Assembly (NCBI RefSeq): GCF_030124145.1
Contig: NZ_JASKMS010000029.1
Span: forward strand, 1-64,000
Length of the DNA: 64,000 nucleotides
Source of the DNA: Streptomyces sp. 378
Lineage (GTDB): Bacteria; Actinomycetota; Actinomycetes; Streptomycetales; Streptomycetaceae
Reading direction: 5' to 3'
The position numbers and the translations under genes are program-made. The notes under the pieces are model-generated. The model did no database searches. It saw only the letters and a program-made list of their open reading frames with translations, and had not been told where the DNA came from. Positions 43,645 through 51,676 of this stretch are shown piece after piece. Positions within the stretch are counted from its first letter, which is position 1, and each line of letters opens with the position of its first letter.

Positions 43645-44207
43645 GGCGTCTCTCCCCGTACGGCACTGTCGGGATGGGTGGAGGGGCTCGCCGTGACCTT
43701 GCGGAGCGCGGCGGCGATGGCCTGCGTGGGGGCGGCCTGGTTCGGCCAATCGGCGGCCACGTGTCCGTCGGCGCCGAGCAGGAAGGTGTGGAGCTGTCCG
43801 TCCATGGACAACCGTGTGCCGGCGGAGGCGGAGTCCGCGGCGACCAGGAGTTCAGGCGAGAGGGACCAGTTCACCGCGAAGTTCCGCAGTGCGGCGTCGG
43901 TCGTACGGCCGTCGGAGTCGGTGATGAGGACCCGCACATCGGGATACTGCAGCGCCACGCTCTTGAGCGACGGAATCTGGCTGCGCGCCGCCGCCGCGTC
44001 GACGCCGCCCTGGTCGTCGATGGGAAGGGCGGAAATGACGGCTGGGCCCGAGACGGGAGTTCGCCCCCCGTCGAGCAGGGTCACGTCGGAGCCGGCCGGC
44101 ACTTCGGCACGGCATGCGGTGACGAGGAGCAGCGCGGCGGCGAACGGGATCGTCCTGATGAGATGAGCCCGTCTCCTGCGGACGGTGGTATGGCTTGGTG
44201 GAAGCAT
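43641..44207 (-). CDS. Thioredoxin-fold-like lipoprotein without active-site cysteines
   Basis: A 188-residue lipoprotein: basic N-terminus (TVRRRRAHLIRT), hydrophobic stretch PFAAALLLVTAC with the lipidated Cys near residue 32, and then a domain resembling TlpA/redoxins (PDVRVLITDSDGRTTDAALR, LSMDGQLHTFLLGADGHVAA). After the lipobox there is no Cys, so it is not a thiol reductase. The ATG at 44207 has GGAG five bases before it; a GTG at 44228 is possible. It is translationally coupled to the secreted beta-helix protein and may help fold or tether it, which is inference. Confidence 0.65.
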   Translation of the reverse strand: MLPPSHTTVRRRRAHLIRTIPFAAALLLVTACRAEVPAGSDVTLLDGGRTPVSGPAVISALPIDDQGGVDAAAARSQIPSLKSVALQYPDVRVLITDSDGRTTDAALRNFAVNWSLSPELLVAADSASAGTRLSMDGQLHTFLLGADGHVAADWPNQAAPTQAIAAALRKVTASPSTHPDSAVRGETP

Positions 44208-44417
44208 CCTTGCTCCGCTCTTGTCCACACGGGAATGGTGGGTGAAGTGACTCCCGCGTCACCGGAGGAGCGGTGGGCACCACATCGATCCGGTGGTGGC
44301 GGAGGTCGTCGTGTTCCCTCGGGAACGGTGGTCCGGGCCCTGCGTGATCTTGGCCGGAGGCGGTCTCCGGGCCCGAGGACGTGCGGGCCGGGGAGATCTT
44401 CGGTTACTTCTCTGACG

Positions 44418-45371
44418 TCACCGGGCCGGTCCTCCCAGAGGCAGGACGGGGGCTTCAAGGGGTTCGTCGCGGTCGCACACGAGGGTGCCTCCGCTCACCC
44501 GCAGCCGGGCGACCTGGATCGAGGTTCGGCGGTCGTGGTAGCCGCTGTGCTGCACAGCGCCCTCGCCGGATCGTCCGGGGTGCGTGAAGTAGAAGACGAA
44601 GGCGCCGAGTTCGCTGGTGACGACATCGGCGTGGAGTCCAAAGGTCGCGTCGTCCGTGCCCTGCCCCGGGCGATCGAGAACGAGTCCGTGCGGCTCCCAT
44701 GTCTCCAGGTCCTGGGAGCGAAGAACCCGCAGGCCGTGCCATTCGTCGACGAGCATCCAGTAACTGCCGCCCAGCTCGAAGACGTTCGGGCCTTCGTGTT
44801 CCGAGCACTCGACGGCAGGCCCCCGGACGGTCCACCGCGCCAGGTCGTCGCTGTCCGCCGCGTAGGTGTGCTGGTGGTCGGCCTCGTCCTTGTACCACAT
44901 GCGGTAGCCGCCCGTGGGGAGTCGCAGGACGCAGGCGTCGATCACTCTGTCGGAGGAGAGGGACAGGGTGGAGCGGTAGCTCCACGCGAAGAGGTCGCGG
45001 CTCGTGTAGTGGCGGATCACGCGGGCGTGACCCTCCCACCGCGACGGAACACCGCGGACGACGCTGACGAACATGTGGTAGTCGGTTCCGTCGTCGACGA
45101 TCTCGGGGGCCCAGTAGGTGTGCCGGCCGGGCTCGATGTCCAGTCCTTCGGCTGTTCCCCGGTACAGCCAGGTGGCTCCGCCGTCCACGGAGGAGGCGAT
45201 TCCGATGTCGGTCCCGTGCACCCAGCTCGCGTCGTTGACCGGCGGGGCGTCGGCGCGGCGGTTCGTGTAGAACATCCACCACTCGCGGGCGTTCCGGTTC
45301 CAGATGACAGTGGGGTCGGCCGCGCCGTCGTGAACGGGGTCCCGGAACAGTGGGTGGGCGATGACTGTCAT
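44418..45371 (-). CDS. GH43-like five-bladed propeller glycosidase
   Basis: A 317-residue protein of the GH43/GH32-like superfamily: HDGAADPTVIWNRNAREWWM near the N-terminus with the base-type Asp, TYWAPEIVDDGTDYHMFVSV near residue 85, VIDACVLRLPTGGYRMWYKD near residues 145-165, and CSEHEGPNVFELGGSYWMLV with a candidate acid. No signal peptide, so it acts on imported oligosaccharides. The ATG at 45371 has GGGAAG before it; GTG at 45401 overlaps the GH51 end more closely and is an alternative. The substrate, an arabino- or galacto-oligosaccharide, is inferred from context. Confidence 0.75.
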   Translation of the reverse strand: MTVIAHPLFRDPVHDGAADPTVIWNRNAREWWMFYTNRRADAPPVNDASWVHGTDIGIASSVDGGATWLYRGTAEGLDIEPGRHTYWAPEIVDDGTDYHMFVSVVRGVPSRWEGHARVIRHYTSRDLFAWSYRSTLSLSSDRVIDACVLRLPTGGYRMWYKDEADHQHTYAADSDDLARWTVRGPAVECSEHEGPNVFELGGSYWMLVDEWHGLRVLRSQDLETWEPHGLVLDRPGQGTDDATFGLHADVVTSELGAFVFYFTHPGRSGEGAVQHSGYHDRRTSIQVARLRVSGGTLVCDRDEPLEAPVLPLGGPAR

Positions 45372-45402
45372 CGGTGCTTCCCAGGGGCCGTGGGCGGTCA
45401 CG

Positions 45403-46929
45403 TCAGTTCCGCCGGTGTGTCAGGCGGATCGTGTTCCAGGAGAGCGGTTCGAGTTCGGCGCGGAGGACGCCGTCGGTGAGGGTGGTGCCGGCGGCGGTGT
45501 GCGGGGTGACGCGGTCGGGCCGGTCGGCGGTGTTGGCGGCCTCCGGGTCGCTGTCGGCCAGGACCAGGTGCTCCGTCAGGGTGTGGGCGCCGGCACCGCG
45601 TAGGTCGATCCTCAGCGGCAGGGTGTTCGTCTGCCCGCGGTTGACGGCGAAGACGGTGACGTCGCCGGTCTCGTCGTCCATCACGGCGGTGGCGTGCAGC
45701 AGCGGCACCTCCCCGAACCTGGCGGTGGGGTACGTCGGGCTGTCCACCTCCACCCGGAGGACCCGGCCCCGTCCGTACGCCGACGCCTGGGCGAAGGGGT
45801 AGAAGGTGGTCTGCCGCCAGGCCGGGCCGCCCGGCTCGGTCATGATCGGCGCGATGACGTTGACGAGCTGCGCGAGGGAGGCGGCGGTGACCCGGTCGGC
45901 GTGCCGCAGCAGGGCGATGAGCAGCGAGCCGAAGACCACGGCGTCGGTGACGGTGTAGACGTCCTCCAGCAGGCGCGGCGCCTGCTGCCAGTCCTCCACG
46001 TGGTGCGGGTTGGGCCGCTTCTGGTACCAGACGTTCCACTCGTCGAAGGAGAGGTTGACGCGCTTCTCGGCCTTGAGGCGGGCGCGGACGTGGTCGCAGG
46101 TGGCGACGACCGACTCGATGAAGTGCTCCATGTCCACGGCGGAAGCCAGGAAGGAGTCGCGGTCGCCGTCGATCTCCTCGTAGTAGGCGTGCAGGGAGAC
46201 GTGGTCGACGAGGTCGTACGCCGCTTGCAGGACGGTCGACTCCCAGGAGGCGAAGGTCGGCATGGAGGAGCTGGAGCTGCCGCAGGCGACCAGTTCCAGG
46301 CCGGGGTCGACCTGCCGCATGGCGCGGGCGGTCTCGGCGGCGAGGCGGCCGTACTCCTGCGGGGTCTTGTGCCCGGTCTGCCAGGGGCCGTCCATCTCGT
46401 TGCCCAGGCACCACATGCGGATGCCGTACGGCTCCTTGTCCCCGTGGGCGGCGCGACGGTCGGACAGCTCGGTGCCGCCGGGGTGGTTGCAGTACTCCAG
46501 CAGCCGTACGGCGTCCTCGACGCCGCGGGTGCCGAGGTTGACGGCCATCATCGGCTCCATGCCGGTCTTGGCGCAGAAGCCCATGAACTCGCCGAGGCCG
46601 AACTCGTTGGTCTCGGTGGACTTCCAGGCCAGGTCCAGCCGGGCCGGGCGCTCCTCGCGCGGGCCCACGCTGTCCTCCCAGCGGTAGCCGGAGACGAAGT
46701 TGCCGCCCGGGTAGCGGACCGTGGTCACGCCCAGCTCCCGGACCAGCTCCAGGACGTCCTGGCGCAGGCCGTCCGCGTCGGCGACGGGGTGGCCGGGCTC
46801 GTAGATGCCGGTGTAGACGCAGCGGCCCATGTGCTCGACGAACGAACCGTACAGCCGGGGGTTGACGCTGCCGACGGCGAAGGCCGGGTCGAGGGTGAAC
46901 CGTGCGGGGGTGGTGCCGGGGTGGGACAT
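45403..46929 (-). CDS. GH51 alpha-L-arabinofuranosidase, intracellular
   Basis: A 508-residue GH51 enzyme of normal length. The N-terminal block RLYGSFVEHMGRCVYTGIYE, the acid/base Glu178 in RMWCLGNEMDG and the nucleophile Glu297 in LSFDEWNVWYQK are intact, followed by a C-terminal beta domain. No signal peptide: it removes arabinofuranose from imported arabinan or arabinogalactan fragments. It is followed by the GH43-like gene. AAAGG precedes the ATG, and a CTTTCGCG dyad overlaps this ribosome site. Confidence 0.95.
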   Translation of the reverse strand: MSHPGTTPARFTLDPAFAVGSVNPRLYGSFVEHMGRCVYTGIYEPGHPVADADGLRQDVLELVRELGVTTVRYPGGNFVSGYRWEDSVGPREERPARLDLAWKSTETNEFGLGEFMGFCAKTGMEPMMAVNLGTRGVEDAVRLLEYCNHPGGTELSDRRAAHGDKEPYGIRMWCLGNEMDGPWQTGHKTPQEYGRLAAETARAMRQVDPGLELVACGSSSSSMPTFASWESTVLQAAYDLVDHVSLHAYYEEIDGDRDSFLASAVDMEHFIESVVATCDHVRARLKAEKRVNLSFDEWNVWYQKRPNPHHVEDWQQAPRLLEDVYTVTDAVVFGSLLIALLRHADRVTAASLAQLVNVIAPIMTEPGGPAWRQTTFYPFAQASAYGRGRVLRVEVDSPTYPTARFGEVPLLHATAVMDDETGDVTVFAVNRGQTNTLPLRIDLRGAGAHTLTEHLVLADSDPEAANTADRPDRVTPHTAAGTTLTDGVLRAELEPLSWNTIRLTHRRN

Positions 46930-46935
46930 GACTGC

Positions 46936-46948
46936 CTTTCGCGCAAAG
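46936..46948. promoter_or_regulatory. Possible second LacI operator before GH51
   Basis: CTTTCGCGCAAAG is an imperfect dyad at -7 to -19 of the GH51 start and shares CTTTCGCG with the operator at 53420-53435. It overlaps the ribosome site. It may be an internal site for the cluster's LacI protein. Confidence 0.35.
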
Positions 46949-46962
46949 CGGGGTGAGGGAGG

Positions 46963-48036
46963 TCAGAGCGCCAGTGCGCAGACGACCGAGGGGGCGGAGA
47001 GCGGCGGGTGCGGTTGGTCGAGGGTTCCGTCGTCCCGGACGCGCAGGACGGCGAGGGTGCCGCTGTGCTGATTGGCGACGAGGAGATGGCCGGCCACGAG
47101 GGTCAGGCCGCGGGGCCAGCTGCCTCCCGCGGGTACCTCGCCGACGGGTTCGAGGGTGGTGCCGTCAAGGCGGAAGGCGGCGACCGTGTCCGCCCCGCGG
47201 TTGGTCACCCAGACGAAGCTCCCGCAGGACGACGCGACGATTCCGCCGGGCTGGTTGACGACGTCCCGGGCTACCGTCGCGGGTACGCGGGAGAGGGCCG
47301 TCAGGGTGCCCGTGGCGGCGTCGTAGCGGTGGCAGGTGACGGTCGACGACAGCTCGTCGGCGCTGAACACCAGGTCACCGCCGGGTGCGAAGGCGAGGTG
47401 GCGGGGGCCGGATCCGGCACGCAGCCGGTTCACCGCGACCCGTTCCAGGCTCCCGGTGCGGGTGTCGAGCCGGTAGGTGAACACGGCGTCGGACCCGAGG
47501 TCGGTGGCCAGCACGAATCGGCCTGCCGGGTCGACGAGGACCTGGTGAGCGTGGCTTCCCTCCTGTCGTCCGGTGACCGGTCCCGACCCCGGGTGGACGA
47601 CGAGGTCGGTCGGTTCCCGCAGACGTCCGTCGCCGTCGAGCCGGTGCACCGCCACGGTTCCGGGCGCCGTGTCGCTGCCGTAGTTGGCGGTCAGCAGCCA
47701 CTCGCCGCCCGGGTGGACGGTGAGGTGACACGGGTTCGTCCCGCCGCTGCTGACCGGGTCGCCCAGCGGGGAGAGAGTGCCGTGGTCATGGCGTGCGACG
47801 GCGCTGACGGTCCCCGCCTCCGTCTCGTTCGTGCTGTAGACGACATCCAGCGACGGGTGTGCGGCCAGGAAGGAGGCGCCGGTGACGGGCAGTGGCTTCA
47901 CCTCCTCGTCGTACGTCGGGGGGCCGGTGGTGGGATCGAGCAGCAGGGCGGCGATGCCGGGGCCCTGGCCGCCGGCGTCCGGCGTGTAGGAGCCGGTGAG
48001 GATGGAGATCGCGCCGGTGGAGGGGCTGGTGCGCAT
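46963..48036 (-). CDS. Lactonase family protein, probable sugar-acid lactonase
   Basis: A 357-residue propeller lactonase: ILTGSYTPDAGGQGPGIAAL, TNPCHLTVHPGGEWLLTANY, GSHAHQVLVDPAGRFVLATD, GSGPRHLAFAPGGDLVFSAD, SWPRGLTLVAGHLLVANQHS. No signal peptide. Placed between the sugar-acid kinase and GH51 genes, it is best explained as hydrolysing the galactonolactone made by the SDR dehydrogenase, so yielding the substrate of DgoD. AGGA precedes the ATG. Similar to the lactonase at 34985-36010. Confidence 0.85.
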   Translation of the reverse strand: MRTSPSTGAISILTGSYTPDAGGQGPGIAALLLDPTTGPPTYDEEVKPLPVTGASFLAAHPSLDVVYSTNETEAGTVSAVARHDHGTLSPLGDPVSSGGTNPCHLTVHPGGEWLLTANYGSDTAPGTVAVHRLDGDGRLREPTDLVVHPGSGPVTGRQEGSHAHQVLVDPAGRFVLATDLGSDAVFTYRLDTRTGSLERVAVNRLRAGSGPRHLAFAPGGDLVFSADELSSTVTCHRYDAATGTLTALSRVPATVARDVVNQPGGIVASSCGSFVWVTNRGADTVAAFRLDGTTLEPVGEVPAGGSWPRGLTLVAGHLLVANQHSGTLAVLRVRDDGTLDQPHPPLSAPSVVCALAL

Positions 48037-48081
48037 GGGTGGTCCTGGAAGTCGGTCGGGCGGTTGGAAGGGGAAGAGGTG

Positions 48082-49047
48082 TCAGCGGACGATGTCGTCG
48101 TGGTGGTCCAGCAGTCCCAGTTCGGAGCGCCGGGGCAGGCCCTCCCAGTCGCCGGCGGTACTCACCGCGAAGGCTCCGAGCAGGGCAGCCGTCCGCAGCC
48201 GCCGCTCCGCGGGCTCCCCCGCGAGCAGTTCGGCGAGGTACCCGGCGGCGAAGGCGTCCCCCGCCCCCACCGAGTCGTGAACGCGGACCGGCACGGCGGG
48301 CTGCCGGTGGGGCCTCCCGTCGAGGAGGGCGTACGCCCCGTCGGCACCGAGCTTGATCACGGCCCCGGCGGGTCCGAGGTCGCAGATGCCCTGGGCGAGT
48401 TCCTCCGGTCCGTCGGCTCCGGGCACCACGACGGCGGCCTCGTGCGGTCCGGCGAAGACCAGGTCGCTTCGGCGCAGCAGGGGCAGCAGGACCGGGCGGG
48501 CCTCGCTCTCGCTCCACAGCAGTGAACGGAAGTTGATGTCCAGGGAGATGGTGACTCCGGCGTCGGCGGCGATGTCCACGGCTCGGGTCACGGCCGCAGC
48601 GGGGCCCTCACCGAGCGCCGGGGTGATGCCCGTGATGTGCAGGACCGCCGCTCCTGCGACGACGTGCTCGGGGATGTCGTCGGCGGTCAGCCGGGCCCCG
48701 GCCGTGTGGGTGCGGTAGTAGCGCGTACGGCTGTGGGTGGCGGTGCGACGTTCCTTCAGCAGCAGGGAGGTGGGGGCGGGGTCGCGCACGGCGACGGTGG
48801 TGACCCCTTCGGCCCGTAGCTCCCGCAGGACGAGGTCGCCGAGTTCGTCGTCGCCGACGCGGCCCATCCAGGTGGCGGATCCGCCGAGCCGGCTGACCCC
48901 GACGGCGACGTTGGACTCGGCGCCGGCGATCCCCAGGCGCAGGGTCGTGCCGAGCGCGAACGGGCCGGGGTTCCGGGCGGCCATGACGGCGAGTACGTCG
49001 CCGACGGTCACGAGGTAGGGCTCGCGGGGCGGCGGGGGGCTGCTCAT
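48082..49047 (-). CDS. PfkB family kinase, probable 2-keto-3-deoxy-sugar-acid kinase
   Basis: A 321-residue ribokinase-fold enzyme: GDVLAVMAARNPGPFALGTT, GIAGAESNVAVGVSRLGGSA, ISLDINFRSLLW and the catalytic DSVGAGDAFAAGYLAELLAG near residue 255. The overall pattern fits KdgK-type kinases that phosphorylate 2-keto-3-deoxygluconate or -galactonate. The ATG overlaps the aldolase stop (ATGA), pairing it with the enzyme for the next step. E. coli DgoK belongs to another fold, so this would be an analogous kinase. Confidence 0.85.
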   Translation of the reverse strand: MSSPPPPREPYLVTVGDVLAVMAARNPGPFALGTTLRLGIAGAESNVAVGVSRLGGSATWMGRVGDDELGDLVLRELRAEGVTTVAVRDPAPTSLLLKERRTATHSRTRYYRTHTAGARLTADDIPEHVVAGAAVLHITGITPALGEGPAAAVTRAVDIAADAGVTISLDINFRSLLWSESEARPVLLPLLRRSDLVFAGPHEAAVVVPGADGPEELAQGICDLGPAGAVIKLGADGAYALLDGRPHRQPAVPVRVHDSVGAGDAFAAGYLAELLAGEPAERRLRTAALLGAFAVSTAGDWEGLPRRSELGLLDHHDDIVR

Positions 49048-49712
49048 GCCGTCGCCTCCCCGGCTCGTGCGGTGGCGCCGACCGCGTCCAGCAGGGTGCG
49101 CGCCCTCGTGGTGAGGGCGTCCAGTTCGGGGGGAGCCGGGTTGCGGTCCGCCCCCCGCAGCAGCGGGGAGCCGATGCCGACGGCGCAGGCACCCGCGTCC
49201 AGGTAGTGCCGTGCCTCGTCGATGCCGACGCCGCCGACGGCGACGAGCGGTATCTCGGGCAGGGGTGCTCGCAGTTGGCGCAGATGGCCGGGGCCGCCTG
49301 TGTTCGCGGGGAACAGCTTGACGGCGGCGGCACCCGCCCGCCACGCCTGGGACACCTCGGTCGGTGTCCAGGCGCCCGGGTAGCAGGGGATGCCACGGTC
49401 CGCCGCGTTCCGGATGACGGTGGTGTCCACGACGGGGGCGACCAGGAACTCCGCTCCCGCCGCCAGGGCCTCCCTGGCCTGATCGCCGGTGACCACGGTG
49501 CCGGCGCCGACCGCGACGTCGGGGCCGAGGTCCGCCCGGATGCGGGCCAGCGCGTCGAGGGCTCCGGCGGTGGTGAGGGTGACCTCCAGGCAGGTGATGC
49601 CGGCGTCCGCGAGGGCCCGGGCCACGGCGGGCAGCCCGGAGGCGTCGGACGACCGCAGGATGGCCATGACCCGGCTCCGGCCGAGCTGCGGGGTGACGGG
49701 CGGACGTTCCAT
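49044..49712 (-). CDS. KDPG/KDPGal aldolase
   Basis: A 222-residue class I aldolase of the Eda family. Seen: RVMAILRSSDASGLPAVARA, CLEVTLTTAGALDAL with the catalytic Glu, VGAGTVVTGDQ, and the Schiff-base Lys in AAAVKLFPANTGGP, then VGGVGIDEARHYLDAG. It splits 2-keto-3-deoxy-6-phospho-hexonates to pyruvate and glyceraldehyde 3-phosphate. The context with DgoD points to the galacto form. The ATG at 49712 follows GGTGGAG; a GTG one codon earlier is possible. Confidence 0.9.
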   Translation of the reverse strand: MERPPVTPQLGRSRVMAILRSSDASGLPAVARALADAGITCLEVTLTTAGALDALARIRADLGPDVAVGAGTVVTGDQAREALAAGAEFLVAPVVDTTVIRNAADRGIPCYPGAWTPTEVSQAWRAGAAAVKLFPANTGGPGHLRQLRAPLPEIPLVAVGGVGIDEARHYLDAGACAVGIGSPLLRGADRNPAPPELDALTTRARTLLDAVGATARAGEATA

Positions 49713-49823
49713 CACTCCACCGCCCTGAAGGACGTTCCGCTGCCCTGGGTGTCGGTCATGGAAGTTCCTTTGCGAGTAGGTCCGTTGGATGATCGTTTCC
49801 GCCCGGTTCTGCCCGGGTGTCGG

Positions 49824-50645
49824 TCACTTCAGTCCGGACGTGGCGATCCCGGAGACGAATCCCCGCTGCATGATCAGGAAGAGCGCGAGCACGGGGACGA
49901 CGTACATCACGGTGCCCGCCGCGACGAGGTTGCTCAGCGGCTCGCCGTGCTGGTTGACGTAGCCCTTCGCGAGCCGGACGGCGAGGGTGGTGCGGTCGTC
50001 GTCCAGCAGCAGAGCCGGCGCGATCCAGTCGCCCCACGTCCAGCTGAAGGACAGGATCAGGCTGGTGGCGATGACCGGCCAGGACTGGGGCAGGAAGATC
50101 CGCCAGAAGATACGGATCTGCCCGCAGCCGTCGACGATCGCCGCCTCCTCCAGCTCCTTGGGCATGTTCGCGAAGAACTGCCGGAACAGGAAGATCAGAT
50201 AGGGCGCTCCGCACAGCCCCCACAGCACCCACGGCATGTAGGTGTTGAGCAGGCCGATCTTGCCGAACAGCAGGTAGGTCGGGACGAGGGTGATGATCTG
50301 CGGCAGCATCATCGTCGACAGCAGCACGCCGAAGATCACGCGCTTGCCCGGTGCCTCCAGCCGGGCGAAACCGTATCCGGCCCAGGCGGAGGCGAGTGTG
50401 GCCAGCACCGCGTAGAGCGTGGAGACCATCAGGGAGTTGCGGGCGTAGCCGAGGTACGGCCAGAAGGACAGGGCCTGCTCGAAGTTGCCCAGGCTCGGCT
50501 GGTGCGGCCACCAGTGGATGGGCAGGACACGCAGCTCCGAGGGGTCCTTGAGAGCGGTGATCAGAAGCCAGCCGAAGGGGCTGAGGAAGAGGACGGCGAG
50601 CCCCACCAGGAGCATGTAGAGCGCGGTGCGCCGGGGAAACACCAT
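49824..50645 (-). CDS. Carbohydrate ABC transporter permease, MalG type
   Basis: A 273-residue permease with six helices, beginning RTALYMLLVGLAVLFLSPFG. The EAA loop that meets the ATPase is EEAAIVDGCGQIRIFWRIFL near residues 173-192. GGAGG lies six bases before the ATG at 50645, which overlaps the stop of the other permease (TGATG). No ATPase gene is in the cluster, as usual for Streptomyces sugar importers that share the general MsiK ATPase. Confidence 0.95.
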   Translation of the reverse strand: MVFPRRTALYMLLVGLAVLFLSPFGWLLITALKDPSELRVLPIHWWPHQPSLGNFEQALSFWPYLGYARNSLMVSTLYAVLATLASAWAGYGFARLEAPGKRVIFGVLLSTMMLPQIITLVPTYLLFGKIGLLNTYMPWVLWGLCGAPYLIFLFRQFFANMPKELEEAAIVDGCGQIRIFWRIFLPQSWPVIATSLILSFSWTWGDWIAPALLLDDDRTTLAVRLAKGYVNQHGEPLSNLVAAGTVMYVVPVLALFLIMQRGFVSGIATSGLK

Positions 50646-51676
50646 CACTTGCCTCCCAGCGTCCGGGGCCGCTTCACGGCGCTCTCAGGCTCCACGGAGT
50701 AGAAGACCACGCCCCTGCTCAGCCGGAAGACGAGGGCGGTGAGCAGCATGATGATCGCGAAGAGCACCCACAGCAGGGCCGAGGCGTAGCCGTAACGGCC
50801 GGCGGCGAAGTACTCGGTGAGAACGTGGATCATGAACAGGAAGTTGCCCTGCGGTACGGACGCCATCCCCTGAGGGCTGGCGTCGAGCGAGATGAACAGG
50901 GGCGCGAAGCTCTGCAGCGCCGCGATGATCCCGGTGACCACCTGGAAGAACAGCACAGGGGAGAGCAGCGGCAGGGTGATCCGGGTGAAGGACTGCCAGG
51001 GGCGCGCCCCGTCCACCTTCGCCGCTTCGAGGACCTCCTTGGGGATGTCCTGCAGTCCCGCCAGCGAGATGATCATGATGTTGCCCGCGCCCCACATCGT
51101 GAGCACGATCAGCACCCAGCGGGCGTAGGGATCCGTCAGCCAGGACACCCCGTTGACGCCGAGGAGGTCCAGGATGCCGTTGGCCGAGCCGGAGTCGCGG
51201 TCGAAGATGAGCTTGAAGGTGAGGCCCGCGCCGACGGGCGGCATCACGGCGGGCAGGTAGAGCAGCGTGCGGAAGATGCCGCGGCCGCGCAGCGGCTGGT
51301 TCACCATGACGGCGAGGACGAGTCCGGCCGCGATCGTCAGCGGCACCGTCAGCGCGGTGAACAGCCCGGTACGGGCCAGGGAGTCGAGGGTGGCCTGGTC
51401 GGTGAGGACCTCGCGGTAGTTGGCCAGGCCGACGAAGCGGGGGTTCGGCGAGAGGCCGTCGGAGTTGGTGAAGCTCAGCCACAGCGCGTATCCGAGCGGG
51501 AACGCGGTCAGGGCCAGGAAGCCCAGCATCCAGGGGCCGGTGAAGAGGTAGAAGGACAGGGTTCTGCGTTGCCGCAGCGAGCCGAACCGGCCGCCCGGCC
51601 CCCCGGCCCCCCGGGCGGTGGCCGCCCGGGGGGCCGGGGCGTTGGCCGGCGCGGTGAGCTGACCGGTACCGCTCAT
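50645..51676 (-). CDS. Carbohydrate ABC transporter permease, MalF type
   Basis: A 343-residue permease with an Ala/Pro/Gly-rich cytoplasmic N-terminus of about 40 residues and six helices from FYLFTGPWMLGFLALTAFPL onwards. The EAA loop is LEAAKVDGARPWQSFTRITL. It pairs with the MalG-type permease. The ATG overlaps the stop of the binding-protein gene (ATGA), so the three transporter genes are coupled. Confidence 0.95.
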   Translation of the reverse strand: MSGTGQLTAPANAPAPRAATARGAGGPGGRFGSLRQRRTLSFYLFTGPWMLGFLALTAFPLGYALWLSFTNSDGLSPNPRFVGLANYREVLTDQATLDSLARTGLFTALTVPLTIAAGLVLAVMVNQPLRGRGIFRTLLYLPAVMPPVGAGLTFKLIFDRDSGSANGILDLLGVNGVSWLTDPYARWVLIVLTMWGAGNIMIISLAGLQDIPKEVLEAAKVDGARPWQSFTRITLPLLSPVLFFQVVTGIIAALQSFAPLFISLDASPQGMASVPQGNFLFMIHVLTEYFAAGRYGYASALLWVLFAIIMLLTALVFRLSRGVVFYSVEPESAVKRPRTLGGK

